Origin: Calothrix sp. PCC 7716
Lineage (GTDB): Bacteria > Cyanobacteriota > Cyanobacteriia > Cyanobacteriales > Nostocaceae
Direction: 5' to 3'
DNA: 64,000 bases
Assembly (NCBI RefSeq): GCF_019977735.1
Contig: NZ_AP025018.1
Coordinates: 11,288,580-11,352,579 of the forward strand
Shown: positions 17,019-26,019 of the stretch, in pieces
How positions within the stretch are numbered: the stretch's first letter is position 1
How the letters are laid out: each line of letters begins with the position of its first letter
Notes under the pieces: generated by a model
The model's input: the letters and a program-made list of their open reading frames with translations, nothing else
Database searches by the model: none
Told to the model about the DNA's origin: nothing
Program-made: the position numbers and the translations under genes

Positions 17019-17654
17019 ATGGGAAATCAAGTTACGGTCATAAATCATCCTTTGATTCAGCATAAACTGACTTTGATGCGGAGAGCAGAAACAAGCACAG
17101 TTAAGTTTCGCACTCTGTTAAAGGAAATTAGTTTGTTACTTGCTTACGAGGTAACACGCGATTTACCTTTGAAAACTGAATTAATTCAAACACCTATTGC
17201 TCAAATGCAGGCGCCTGTACTTGCACCCGATAAAAAGCTGGTTATAGTAGCTATTCAGCGTGCAGGACAAGGTATTTTAGATGGGATGTTAGAGTTAATT
17301 CCTTCTGCACGAGTTGGACATATTGGTCTATACCGTGACCCAAAAAGTTTAATTCCCGTTGAATATTACTTCAAAGTTCCTCATGATATCGATAAGCGCG
17401 ATGTTTTAATCGTAGACCCAATGTTGGCTACTGGAAATTCTGCCATTGCTGCTGTTGAACGACTAAAATCTACAAATCCTCTTTCTATTAAGTTTGTTTG
17501 CTTACTTGCGGCGCCGGAAGGGCTTGAACATTTCTGTTCGATACATCCTGATATACCCGTATACACAGCTTCAATTGACGACAAACTTGATGAACTCGGT
17601 TATATCATACCTGGGTTAGGAGATGCAGGAGATAGATTATTCGGGACAAAGTGA
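17019..17654 (+). CDS. upp: Uracil phosphoribosyltransferase (URC6-like position)
   Basis: 211 residues, normal Upp length. The PRPP loop is [14 protein letters not shown] and the uracil-binding end is [16 protein letters not shown]. It converts uracil plus PRPP to UMP. In the URC pathway a phosphoribosyltransferase of this family starts degradation, and the position after URC1-URC4 supports that. A pure salvage role is the alternative; the enzyme is the same. Start ATG 17019 follows the STRR directly. Confidence 0.93.
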   Translation: MGNQVTVINHPLIQHKLTLMRRAETSTVKFRTLLKEISLLLAYEVTRDLPLKTELIQTPIAQMQAPVLAPDKKLVIVAIQRAGQGILDGMLELIPSARVGHIGLYRDPKSLIPVEYYFKVPHDIDKRDVLIVDPMLATGNSAIAAVERLKSTNPLSIKFVCLLAAPEGLEHFCSIHPDIPVYTASIDDKLDELGYIIPGLGDAGDRLFGTK

Positions 17655-18085
17655 TATCACACCTCTTTCTGTCTCTTGTGCCATATATGTTTAATATGTA
17701 TATCTTGTGGGGTGGAGAGAACTTGCCAGGAGATTATTCTTCTGGCAAAGTTCGGGGCATCCTTGCCCGCCCTTTATTATTGGGGATATTTGGAAATTTT
17801 TTATTTGGAAGTGTTTTTGATAGAAGTAAATGGGACTATGCTCTCATCAAAAGAGAGATGTTACACAATATTTATGTTTCGATAAGAAAAATAATTATCC
17901 GAATCAATAAATAGACTTGAAATAATTTAACATTAAAGATATAAATAGAATTATTGGAAGTAATATGTTTGCATTTTACTTATAATTTATTATAGATTAA
18001 GTAAAATAATTTAATCAATATAAACGTCACATTTTGTTCATTTTTATATTATATATAGAGAGTGCTGCAACTGTATTGGATTATC
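17655..18085. other. Gene-free interval
   Basis: 17703-17776 is a long-loop member of the CTTGTGGGG...CCCGCCC dispersed repeat. The rest is AT-rich and probably holds the promoter of the DUF2294 gene. The short frames seen here translate the repeat and are not supported. Confidence 0.5.
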
Positions 18086-18469
18086 ATGGAACCGACGATT
18101 GGACAATTAGAAAGAGAAATTTCAAACCGTATCCGTTCATTATATAATGCGAAACTTGGACAGCGAATAGGCAGGATTATCTGTCATTTTTTTGATACCC
18201 AATTAGCGATTACAATTGAGAATTCTGTTACATTAGCCGAACAAACAATTCTACGTTCTGGAAATAAAATATTGGCAGAAAAAATACGGTTAGATTTAGA
18301 TAAAATAATTAAACCTCTTATTCAAGAAACAATTGAAGAGGTTATTAATAAACCTGTTATTGAATTAATGAGCTATACGAGTGTAACGTCTGGACGTACT
18401 GCAATTATTGTTATTTTAGAACAGCTACCAGTAGTTCGTAACCCTCGTGCAATTCCTAAAACCAATTAA
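18086..18469 (+). CDS. DUF2294 family protein
   Basis: ATG 18086 gives 127 residues starting MEPTIGQLEREISNRIRSLYN, the expected N-terminus for DUF2294; the frame from 18062 has no ribosome site. Blocks typical of the family are LAEQTILRSG and FDTQLAITIENSVT. The family is small, alpha/beta and without known activity. It stands alone in an AT-rich setting. Confidence 0.8.
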   Translation: MEPTIGQLEREISNRIRSLYNAKLGQRIGRIICHFFDTQLAITIENSVTLAEQTILRSGNKILAEKIRLDLDKIIKPLIQETIEEVINKPVIELMSYTSVTSGRTAIIVILEQLPVVRNPRAIPKTN

Positions 18470-18924
18470 TCAGGAATTACCACCCGACACATGTAGAGAC
18501 ACCATATGTAGAGACGTTACATGTAACGTCTCCACTATCCTGTATTAGGAGCTTCAATACTTTGATAAGCAATATTAACAAGTACACTGATATAAAAAAT
18601 CAAACGTACTATAAAATAACTATTTAATTTGAAGTTAATTACAAATGCCTGTTTACCCATAAATACACACTCAAGAGCTATACGTACCAAACAGAGCAGG
18701 GTTATGTCAATTTTCAAACGTATGAAACAACGTTATGACCCTGCCAGCAAGATGTACGAGGCTAGCTTCAAGCGGTTTACTACGGCTTGATACAAACAGG
18801 CTCGTTTATTGTTTACTAGGTGGAGCGTCTGCGCTATCCGGGACTAGACGGCGCCAAGCTAGTTAACAACACATTGGGAATATTAGCATAAATTATATTC
18901 ACGTGCGAATGAATTTCAGAATTA
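18470..18924. other. Gene-free interval with a perfect palindrome and a possible gene tail
   Basis: 18508-18535 is a GTAGAGACGTTACATGTAACGTCTCCAC palindrome copy with one mismatch. A 28-codon plus frame at 18704-18790 reads KQRYDPASKMYEASFKRF, weakly like the C-terminal end of FAD-linked oxidoreductases; nothing supports an intact gene. The remainder shows no feature. Confidence 0.45.
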
Positions 18925-19857
18925 CTAGATATTTTTACCTGCACTGTTACGTTCGTATGGCACACCTAGCGCAGCAGGAGGTGTAGATTTTCCCATACCA
19001 CCGATAAGAGCAATCATTGCCACTGCGTAAGGTAGCATCGTTAAAAATTGATATGGAATATTTACACCTAACGCTTGTATCCTTAACTGTAAAGCTTCTG
19101 TGGCGCCAAACAACAAGCAAGCCAAAGCACTACCAATAGGATGCCATCTACCAAATATTAACGATGCGATAGCAATAAATCCTTTACCCGCACTCATTCC
19201 TTCAGTGAAGTAATTAATTTGTACTAAAGCTAAATAGGCGCCACCGCAACCAACGAGACATCCACCTGTAACGACAGCAACATAGCGAACTAAAGTAACC
19301 GAAATTCCTGCTGTATCAGCAGAGGACGGATATTCTCCGACTGCGCGTAAGTTCAAACCAGGATTTGTGTAAAACAAAAAATATGTAGTTAGAGCAATAA
19401 TCAAAAACAGTAGATATACAAGAATATCCTGCTCGAATAAAATACCAATTATCGGAATATTCGCGAGAATAGGAATCTTTATTGCGGGTACTAATGGTAA
19501 ACGCTGTGTACTACCACTAAATATGAGGCGCCCTAAAAACGAAGTCAACCCACCTGCAACTAAATTAATAGCTAGTCCCGATACCAGTTGGTTAACTCGT
19601 AAAGTCACACATAAAAACGCATGAACTAATCCAACGAACCCACCAGCTATCAAAGCAGCGCAAATACCCACCACTACATTACCACTATAAAAAGTCGCAG
19701 CCGCAGAAGTAAAGGCGCCTGTTAGTAGCATTCCTTCTAAACCGATATTTAAAACACCCGAACGTTCAGAAAAAAGACCACCCATCGCAGCATAAGCAAG
19801 GGGAACCGAAAGACGCAGGGTAGATGCCAGAAAATCAGTTAGGAAATCATTGTTCAT
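18925..19857 (-). CDS. Nucleoside ABC transporter permease (BMP/PnrA system), second subunit
   Basis: 310 residues with eight to nine hydrophobic segments. The SERSGVLNIGLEGMLLTGAF motif near residue 30 is typical of YufQ/NupQ/PnrD-like permeases, and GKGFIAIASLIFGRWHP is the ATPase-contact region. It overlaps the first permease by 11 bases and is last in the BMP operon. The two permeases form the channel for nucleoside uptake, the family substrate. Confidence 0.9.
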   Translation of the reverse strand: MNNDFLTDFLASTLRLSVPLAYAAMGGLFSERSGVLNIGLEGMLLTGAFTSAAATFYSGNVVVGICAALIAGGFVGLVHAFLCVTLRVNQLVSGLAINLVAGGLTSFLGRLIFSGSTQRLPLVPAIKIPILANIPIIGILFEQDILVYLLFLIIALTTYFLFYTNPGLNLRAVGEYPSSADTAGISVTLVRYVAVVTGGCLVGCGGAYLALVQINYFTEGMSAGKGFIAIASLIFGRWHPIGSALACLLFGATEALQLRIQALGVNIPYQFLTMLPYAVAMIALIGGMGKSTPPAALGVPYERNSAGKNI

Positions 19858-20872
19858 GTCGCAGTTTCGGTTCTAATGCCAAAGCAATTGCAATAAATAA
19901 TACCGTTAATCCTTGAATAGCATATATTACAGTCACAGGCGCAGAGGCACTACGCTGCATTACATTGGCGCCACTTCGTAATGCACCAAAAAACAACGAA
20001 TTTAGTACTAATCCTAGTACACTACCGCGACTTAAAAAAGCAATCGCAATCGCATCAAAACCATAACCGGGTGAGACTTGTTCAAACAAACGATATTTTA
20101 AACCCATCACTTCCGAGGCGCCAGCTAATCCTGCAAATCCACCACTAGCAGCCATAACTAACATAATTGTACGCTGTACTGAAATACCCGCATAGTTAGA
20201 AGCTTTCTGATTTAAGCCAACTGCTGTAATTTGATAACCTAATGTAGAACGCTTAATAATTATATACACAATGAGTGCCGCAATTAATGCGAGCAATATA
20301 CCCCCATGAGCCAAACTTCCTGGTATAATGATAGGTAACTGTGCGGATTTGGCTATCAGTGGTGAATACGGACTAGGTGCATTAGCTTCCTTCAACGGAT
20401 TTTGCACCAAATAACTAATCAAATCAATTGCAATATAATTAAGCAGCAAAGTCGTGATAACTTCATTAATACCACGCACTGCTTTAAGATAACCGGGAAT
20501 AAAACCCCAAACGGCGCCAAAAATGAATCCAGCTAGTATTGCTAACGGTACATGAATAAATGCTGGTGCCTGTACATATAAACCTACCAAAGCACTACCC
20601 AAGGCGCCAAAATATATCTGTCCTTCCCCACCTATATTAAATTGTCCTGCTTTCAATGCTAGTAAAACCCCAGTACTAGCAAATAATAGTGGCGCCATTT
20701 TAGTAAGAGTATTACCAAAGCCAAAATAAGTGGATAATGATTCAGTAAATAATGCCGTATAAGCTGTGATAGGATTGGCGCCTGCAATAAGAATAAGAAC
20801 GGCGCCGACTATTAGTGCAGAAACAATAGCAAGAATCGGTGAGATAATAGGAAAGATACGGTTATTGTTCAT
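19847..20872 (-). CDS. Nucleoside ABC transporter permease (BMP/PnrA system), first subunit
   Basis: 341 residues, YufP/NupP/PnrC-like, with LLALKAGQFNIGGEGQIYFG near residue 70 and GYGFDAIAIAFLSRG as the cytoplasmic loop. About nine membrane segments. It lies 158 bases downstream of the DUF1877 gene that splits the operon, and overlaps the start of the second permease. Confidence 0.9.
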   Translation of the reverse strand: MNNNRIFPIISPILAIVSALIVGAVLILIAGANPITAYTALFTESLSTYFGFGNTLTKMAPLLFASTGVLLALKAGQFNIGGEGQIYFGALGSALVGLYVQAPAFIHVPLAILAGFIFGAVWGFIPGYLKAVRGINEVITTLLLNYIAIDLISYLVQNPLKEANAPSPYSPLIAKSAQLPIIIPGSLAHGGILLALIAALIVYIIIKRSTLGYQITAVGLNQKASNYAGISVQRTIMLVMAASGGFAGLAGASEVMGLKYRLFEQVSPGYGFDAIAIAFLSRGSVLGLVLNSLFFGALRSGANVMQRSASAPVTVIYAIQGLTVLFIAIALALEPKLRHEQ

Positions 20873-21030
20873 TATGTGTAAAATGTCATTCTGAACGCAG
20901 TGAAGAATCTATATAATCTAAAATAATATTAATAATTATCAAATACTTACACGCTCAACAAATATTAGTTATAGACGAACTGCAAAGGACGCTGCATAGC
21001 GCAAAGTAATAAATTTTGATACGCAATATT

Positions 21031-21690
21031 TTAGCCAAAATCTAAAAACATCGCATTTCCTTTTTGAGCAGCATCTTGATAATATTTTAAAATCTTATCA
21101 TATATATCATTTAAAAAATAATCATAATTTTCTTTTTCTAAACCATTAAACCTTAATCTTTCTCTCATATGGTCATAGGAAAAATCTGATAATGCTTGAG
21201 CAATTTCTTGAACCTCTTTATCAGTGAAGTAGATTAAACCAAAATCACTTCCATCGTACCCTAAACTCTTTGCTCCGAAAATAGCATTAATCAATGGCAA
21301 ACCATCATTTGAATTTTTGCCAATCAAAAACGGTATCTTAACATCAAATTCATAACCTGTGAGTAGAAAGTGAATAAATTTCCATATTTTATCAATATCT
21401 AAATAAAATTCTTTTCCCTCATTTTTAATTAAATATATATCTTCTTTAATTTTCTCAAATTCTTGAGGTTTATCTGTTTTTAATTTCTCTAATGTATCTG
21501 TATAATAATTTGTTGCTTCATTAAACCATTCAACATCACCTACATCATCTTGATTAATTGTAAATTCTTCCCAAAATAATGAGTCTGGTAAGTATTTAGC
21601 ATCTAAAAACAATTCAGTAAAATCAGGAAACTCTTTAAGTCTATTTAATAGATAGGGGGATACTTGTTTAAACTCTAACGTAATGCCCAT
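21031..21690 (-). CDS. DUF1877 family protein embedded in the nucleoside ABC operon
   Basis: 219 residues, a little longer than the usual YfbM/DUF1877 protein. The N-terminus (MGITLEFKQVSPYLLNRLKE), the DIDKIWKFIHFLLTG block and the LSDFSYDHMRERLRF segment are characteristic. The fold binds no known ligand and the function is unknown. It starts three bases after the ATPase stop and is followed by the permeases, so it is co-transcribed with transporter genes. It may have been inserted, since it has no GGCGCC while all its operon neighbours do. Confidence 0.8.
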   Translation of the reverse strand: MGITLEFKQVSPYLLNRLKEFPDFTELFLDAKYLPDSLFWEEFTINQDDVGDVEWFNEATNYYTDTLEKLKTDKPQEFEKIKEDIYLIKNEGKEFYLDIDKIWKFIHFLLTGYEFDVKIPFLIGKNSNDGLPLINAIFGAKSLGYDGSDFGLIYFTDKEVQEIAQALSDFSYDHMRERLRFNGLEKENYDYFLNDIYDKILKYYQDAAQKGNAMFLDFG

Positions 21691-21693
21691 AGT

Positions 21694-23124
21694 TTATTTT
21701 TCTACCCCTCCCATAAGTAAACCTATTTTTTCAACAGTCGCATTCGCTGCATCTAATATATCAACAAACTCACCTTTGTACATTACAGCAATTCTGTCAC
21801 TCATCGCCATTACTTCTTCTAACTCGGTTGAAATATATAAAATTGCTGCTCCTCGTTCTCTTTGTGCGAGTAACCTTTGCTGTACTGCTTCAATGGCGCC
21901 AATATCTAACCCGCGCGTTGGTTGCATTGCTATAATTAACTTTGGTTCTCCAGCTAATTCGCGCGCGAGGATGATTTTTTGTTGGTTGCCACCAGAAAGC
22001 TGACTCACTTTAACATTAACATCAGGCGCCCGAATATCAAACTCTTCCATTGCAGATACTGCATTACTTTTAATAACTTCTTGCTGCAATAAACCACGAC
22101 GAGAAAATGGTGGATTTTTAAAAGCTTTTAATATTAAGTTTTGAGCAATATTGAACTGTAATATTAAACCAGTTTTCTGCCTATCCTCTGGAATATACCC
22201 TATTGTAACTCCTGTTTGAGCAAGAGCTTCTGCTAACTCTCGCTGTCCATTACCATCAACACCAGCAATACCTAATATTTCTCCTGCGTGCAGTTCAAAA
22301 GAAATATTTTTAACTACCATAACACCTCTATTATCTTTGACTTGTAAATCTTTTACTGATAATACAATTTCACCTGAAGCAACAGGTTTTTTGTTAAGAT
22401 GTAAACTAACTTGGCGCCCAACCATTAATTCAGCAAGTTGTTGTGATGTTGTTTGCTGCGTCGTCGTTGTTGTTGCTACTACCTTTCCTCTTCGTAGCAC
22501 GGTTACAGCGTCACATAAATTAATTACTTCTTCTAATTTGTGACTGATAAATATAATAGTATGTCCATTCGCTGCAAGTTGACGAAGAATAGTAATTAAT
22601 GATTTGACTTCTAATGGTGTTAGAACTGCTGTAGGTTCATCAAGAATCAATAATTTGGCTTGACGGTATAAAACTTTTAGTATTTCTACACGTTGCTGCA
22701 TTCCTACAGATAAATCTTCAACTTTGGCAGTAGGGTCAATTTCTAAATTATATGCTTGAGATAAAGCTTTGATTTCGGCTTGCTTTTGACGTAGATTTAA
22801 ATTAATATTTTTACCAGTACCAAGAATTATATTTTCTGTAACAGTTAATTGTGGTACAAGCATAAAATGCTGGTAAATCATGCCAATACCTAACTTTATT
22901 GCATCCGCAGATGAGTTAATTGTAATTAATTGTTCTTGTAAATATATTTGTCCTGTATCTGGTTGGTATAATCCACTGATAATATTCATTAAAGTAGACT
23001 TTCCGGCGCCATTCTCTCCAAGAATAGCGTGAATACTTCCCGACTCAACACATAAATTAACATTATCATTAGCTATAAAGGCGCCAAATTGTTTAGTAAT
23101 ATTCTCTAATCGTAAATATGCCAT
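21694..23124 (-). CDS. Nucleoside ABC transporter ATPase, two fused nucleotide-binding domains
   Basis: ATG 23124 (MAYLRLENITKQFGAF) is preferred; the frame from 23148 only adds residues encoded by a dispersed repeat. 476 residues, YufO/NupO/PnrB-like. Domain 1 has Walker A GENGAGKST, signature LSVGMQQRVEILK and Walker B LLILDEPTAVL. Domain 2 has GVDGNGQRELA, LSGGNQQKIILAREL and a Walker B without the usual acidic pair (LIIAMQPTRGLD), as is normal in this family. It powers both permeases. Confidence 0.93.
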   Translation of the reverse strand: MAYLRLENITKQFGAFIANDNVNLCVESGSIHAILGENGAGKSTLMNIISGLYQPDTGQIYLQEQLITINSSADAIKLGIGMIYQHFMLVPQLTVTENIILGTGKNINLNLRQKQAEIKALSQAYNLEIDPTAKVEDLSVGMQQRVEILKVLYRQAKLLILDEPTAVLTPLEVKSLITILRQLAANGHTIIFISHKLEEVINLCDAVTVLRRGKVVATTTTTQQTTSQQLAELMVGRQVSLHLNKKPVASGEIVLSVKDLQVKDNRGVMVVKNISFELHAGEILGIAGVDGNGQRELAEALAQTGVTIGYIPEDRQKTGLILQFNIAQNLILKAFKNPPFSRRGLLQQEVIKSNAVSAMEEFDIRAPDVNVKVSQLSGGNQQKIILARELAGEPKLIIAMQPTRGLDIGAIEAVQQRLLAQRERGAAILYISTELEEVMAMSDRIAVMYKGEFVDILDAANATVEKIGLLMGGVEK

Positions 23125-23131
23125 AACAAAC

Positions 23132-23160
23132 TCTTGTGGAACAGGCATCCCTGCCTGTTC
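23132..23160. repeat. Dispersed hairpin between binding-protein and ATPase genes
   Basis: GAACAGGCATCC/CTGCCTGTTC forms a tight hairpin with the CTTGTGG edge of the family at 4.7 and 36.6 kb. It starts at the stop codon of the binding protein. It could attenuate transcription and so raise the ratio of binding protein to ATPase; that is inference. Confidence 0.6.
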
Positions 23161-24146
23161 TATAAAGTAATTTTTTTATCTATTATCTGTTGCTTAACAT
23201 TCAAAACCTGTTTTTGCACTGCTTGCGGAACAGCATCGCTAAATTTACCTAAAGTCAAAATATCAGGTCTTTCTAAACCCAGCTTATAAACTTCTCCTTT
23301 AAGCTCTTTCTTCTGTGCCAACTCTGCTAAATATGTAATTGCCACATCAAGATGTTTAACTGCACTAGTTAAAACAGCTTTGGGTGCTATATCTAATTGG
23401 TCATTTGTATTACCAAACGCATAAATTCCTTTATCGCTTGCGGTTTGTAGTACAGTAGCAGAAGCACTATCTAACCATTGATAGATGACATCGGCGCCTG
23501 TTGATATTAAAGCAAGTGTAGCTTCTTTAGCTTTTGCGACATCGTTCCAGTCACCTGTAAAAGTTGAAGTTATTTTAATATCTTTTTTAACAGACTTGGC
23601 GCCTAACTCAAACCCGCGTAATTCTTCTTGGGTTGCTTGAAATTCTTGTCCAGCGATATAAGCTAGTTTATTCGATTTTGTCATAGTAGCGGCAATGATT
23701 CCGCATAGGTAACTTGCTTGCAAATGGTCTATTCTGAGAGATGCAATATTGGCGCCTTTTACATTACCATTAACACCAATAAAGAATGTATTGGCAAACT
23801 GGGGTGCTATTTGTTGAATGGCAGCGTCAAATTGTCCACCGTGGGCAATAACTACATTATAACCACGACGGGCAAAGTCTGATAGTACCTCAGTTTGGTC
23901 AGCTTGGGAAACTTTTTCAACGTGTGCGGTTTCTACTCCTAACTTTTGTTTTGCTAGTTGTACTCCTTCATATCCAGATTGGTTCCAAGCTTTATCGGAT
24001 ATAACTCCAGGAAGTGCGATGGCTATTTTAAAGTTACCAGTGTTAGTTGTGGTTTGGTTATTGCTGCACGCTACAGGAATAAGAGAACCACAAACTATGG
24101 CTGAGGTGTATACAATAAATTTACGTCTGTTGAAATTTGTACTCAT
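23160..24146 (-). CDS. BMP/PnrA-family nucleoside-binding lipoprotein
   Basis: 328 residues. The N-terminus has NRRKFIV, a hydrophobic stretch and the lipobox-like PVAC, so Tat export with lipid anchoring is likely. The mature BMP domain shows FKIAIALPGVISDKAWNQSGYEG, then ARRGYNVVIAHGGQFD and STGADVIYQW. The family binds purine and pyrimidine nucleosides. It is first in the operon with ATPase, DUF1877 and two permeases. It points away from the divergent DoxX gene, whose start is 112 bases off. Confidence 0.92.
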   Translation of the reverse strand: MSTNFNRRKFIVYTSAIVCGSLIPVACSNNQTTTNTGNFKIAIALPGVISDKAWNQSGYEGVQLAKQKLGVETAHVEKVSQADQTEVLSDFARRGYNVVIAHGGQFDAAIQQIAPQFANTFFIGVNGNVKGANIASLRIDHLQASYLCGIIAATMTKSNKLAYIAGQEFQATQEELRGFELGAKSVKKDIKITSTFTGDWNDVAKAKEATLALISTGADVIYQWLDSASATVLQTASDKGIYAFGNTNDQLDIAPKAVLTSAVKHLDVAITYLAELAQKKELKGEVYKLGLERPDILTLGKFSDAVPQAVQKQVLNVKQQIIDKKITL

Positions 24147-24258
24147 CTAGAAGCCTCTGCTATATATTGTTGAATTCTAACTGGTGACTGAAGACAGTTT
24201 TACAATTGGTTGCAAAAATGAAGTAATACATTTAACTATATATAGTCGGCGCCGAGCA

Positions 24259-24705
24259 ATGAATAACAGAAAAGAACTTTTACGAGTAATCCTTGCTGTA
24301 GCTATCATTATTGTGGGAATAACCCACTTTACTGCTGTGGAACCATACGCAAGAATAGTTCCACCTCAACTACCGAACCCAGATTTTTGGGTGTACCTCA
24401 GTGGTTTTTTTGAAATTCTTGGTGGAATTGGTTTACTTGTACCACCTGTTAGTCAAGCGGCAGCATGGGGTTTATTTGCACTATTCATTGCTGTATATCC
24501 AGCGAATATCAATATGGCAATTAACCATATTAAGATTAATGAATTTATTCCAACGGGTAATTGGTTTCATGCGATTAGACTGCCACTGCAATTTGTCTTA
24601 TTTGCTTGGGCACTATGGTATACTAAGTCCTCGGAGACAAGCGAAAAACAAGCATCGATTATTCCTAAGCGGTTCCTCCCTAAATCAGTAGAAGCTGAAA
24701 TGTAA
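24259..24705 (+). CDS. DoxX-like small membrane protein
   Basis: ATG 24259 (MNNRKELLRVILAV) gives 148 residues with four hydrophobic helices; the frame from 24184 adds a polar, non-conserved stretch. Marks of the DoxX/YphA-like family are GITHFTAVEPYARIVPPQLPN and EILGGIGLLVP. Members are linked loosely to redox or terminal oxidase roles in other bacteria. It is divergent from the nucleoside transporter, and no partner in redox metabolism is adjacent. Confidence 0.8.
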   Translation: MNNRKELLRVILAVAIIIVGITHFTAVEPYARIVPPQLPNPDFWVYLSGFFEILGGIGLLVPPVSQAAAWGLFALFIAVYPANINMAINHIKINEFIPTGNWFHAIRLPLQFVLFAWALWYTKSSETSEKQASIIPKRFLPKSVEAEM

Positions 24706-24711
24706 TTTCCT

Positions 24712-24792
24712 CTGTGGACTCTGTGTCTCTGTGGTAATAATAATATATTTTTTTTACCACAGAGACGCAGAGAGCGCAGAGAAGAGGAGATT
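24712..24792. repeat. Inverted CTCTGTGG repeat (long hairpin)
   Basis: CTCTGTGTCTCTGTGGTAA (24718-24737 region) faces TTACCACAGAGACGCAGAG (24760-24780) around an AT-rich loop. It is a dispersed repeat with single-arm copies near 12.38 and 35.29 kb, and may terminate the DoxX transcript. Confidence 0.75.
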
Positions 24793-24816
24793 CAAGTTAT
24801 AAAATTATTTAAAGCT

Positions 24817-25311
24817 ATGGCGCCATCAAAAACTGTACAGCAAATTAAAGCAGAATTAATAACACCCGAAAACTTCAGTGACTACGGGCAAGTTATTTTT
24901 GCGAGTAAAGATGGTAAAAGCTTTGATAGTGAAGATGCACAATTAGTTTTAGATAAAGGTATACCGCGTTTTTATATCATGCGTTTAACAAAGCGAGGTA
25001 ATAAATTTTACAATATTACTCGTCATGGTCAATGTACACAGTGTTTAGGTTCTTTGGAAGGAAAAGACTGGTTAATTGCTGTATGTCCAGCTAATAACAG
25101 CGTGAATGAACCAGATTTAGATAAGATGAAAGCATTTAAAATTCCAGGAAATTGTTTTATCAAGTTGAATGTGGGAACTTGGCACGCAGGGCCATACTTT
25201 GAGCATGATAGTGTAGATTTTTATAATTTAGAATTGAGCGATACGAATATTGTTGACCATTACACCCATAGCTTTCTCAAGAGTCATCAAGTTGAGTTTG
25301 AGATAGTTTAG
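24817..25311 (+). CDS. Ureidoglycolate lyase family protein (AllA-like)
   Basis: 164 residues, right for AllA. Family marks are IKAELITPENFSDYGQVI at the start, NITRHGQCTQCLGSL (the metal-site region), and LNVGTWHAGPYF. AllA enzymes split ureidoglycolate to glyoxylate and urea at the end of purine catabolism. Here it lies next to a nucleoside importer and 7 kb from uracil catabolism genes, so a role in nitrogen recovery from nucleobases is plausible. Exact substrate is uncertain: no allantoinase or allantoicase is in the window. Confidence 0.8.
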   Translation: MAPSKTVQQIKAELITPENFSDYGQVIFASKDGKSFDSEDAQLVLDKGIPRFYIMRLTKRGNKFYNITRHGQCTQCLGSLEGKDWLIAVCPANNSVNEPDLDKMKAFKIPGNCFIKLNVGTWHAGPYFEHDSVDFYNLELSDTNIVDHYTHSFLKSHQVEFEIV

Positions 25312-25444
25312 CTTGGGTATGTACGGCAAACTGGCAAACAAATTAATGATTCAAGTGACTTAATTAAAGCTAGGATTAATAAACGTAGCATTTGTAAGTA
25401 AGTGTTACGAACTGTTCAGTTTGCATAATTAGGCACTTATTATA

Positions 25445-25966
25445 ATGGTAAATTTGAATTTTAAGAGCCGCTTATTTATCCTGTTTACAAGACTATCATC
25501 TTTTATTAGGCGCCTTTTACTAGTAATTTTACTGTCGTTAGTAAGTATTTTTTGTTATCCATCGTTGAGTTTAGCGCAACCAAGTTCGACTCAACCAGTA
25601 GAAATTGATTTATTTGTGCAAGGTTTGAGCGTTAAAAATCCGAAAGCTTTTCTAGAACAAGGGTTAAAACCGGGTACTCAAACTAACATTACACTAAAAA
25701 ATCAACCTGAAGGTAAGCTCAATATAAAATCAGTCAAACAAATACCGATAACTATTTCTGTACCGCAACCGGATGGTTCGGTGAGGGAGTTACCTGACCC
25801 GAAGGAAAATTTTAGGATGGATATATTAATTACTTTGACAGGTCAAGCGAATGTTCAGGATAAAGGATTATATTTGGGTAAAAGTCGATTAAAGATAGGT
25901 ACACCAGCTGAAATCGAAGGTTTTAATTATTTCACGAGAGCAACCGTAATTGATGTGCGGTCATAA
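25445..25966 (+). CDS. DUF4330 family exported protein
   Basis: 173 residues. A basic N-terminus and hydrophobic segment (about 20-40) ending SLAQ look like a signal peptide or anchor. The body has the DUF4330 signature VKNPKAFLEQGLKPGTQTNI, KNQPEGKL, and the closing KIGTPAEIEGFNYFTRATVI. This is a cyanobacterial family of unknown role, often with a single N-terminal membrane segment. Monocistronic here. Confidence 0.82.
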   Translation: MVNLNFKSRLFILFTRLSSFIRRLLLVILLSLVSIFCYPSLSLAQPSSTQPVEIDLFVQGLSVKNPKAFLEQGLKPGTQTNITLKNQPEGKLNIKSVKQIPITISVPQPDGSVRELPDPKENFRMDILITLTGQANVQDKGLYLGKSRLKIGTPAEIEGFNYFTRATVIDVRS

Positions 25967-25980
25967 AAATACGTATTATG

Positions 25981-26006
25981 TAGAGACGTGACATGTCACG
26001 TCTCTA
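25981..26006. repeat. Perfect TAGAGACG...CGTCTCTA palindrome
   Basis: A 26-nt perfect palindrome centred on ACATGT, between two convergent genes. Same family as 18508, 27941 and 31791; it may act as a bidirectional terminator. Confidence 0.8.
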
Positions 26007-26019
26007 GAATATAACCGTT

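Noticed and set aside
17651-17914. Two overlapping plus frames after the phosphoribosyltransferase
   Set aside because: They translate the CTTGTGGGG repeat and AT-rich spacer.
18535-18717. 60-codon minus frame with a hydrophobic stretch
   Set aside because: No ribosome site, low-complexity AT-rich sequence, no conserved pattern.
18704-18790. 28-codon tail resembling the end of FAD-linked oxidoreductases
   Set aside because: Similarity too short and generic (KQRYDP); kept only as a note.
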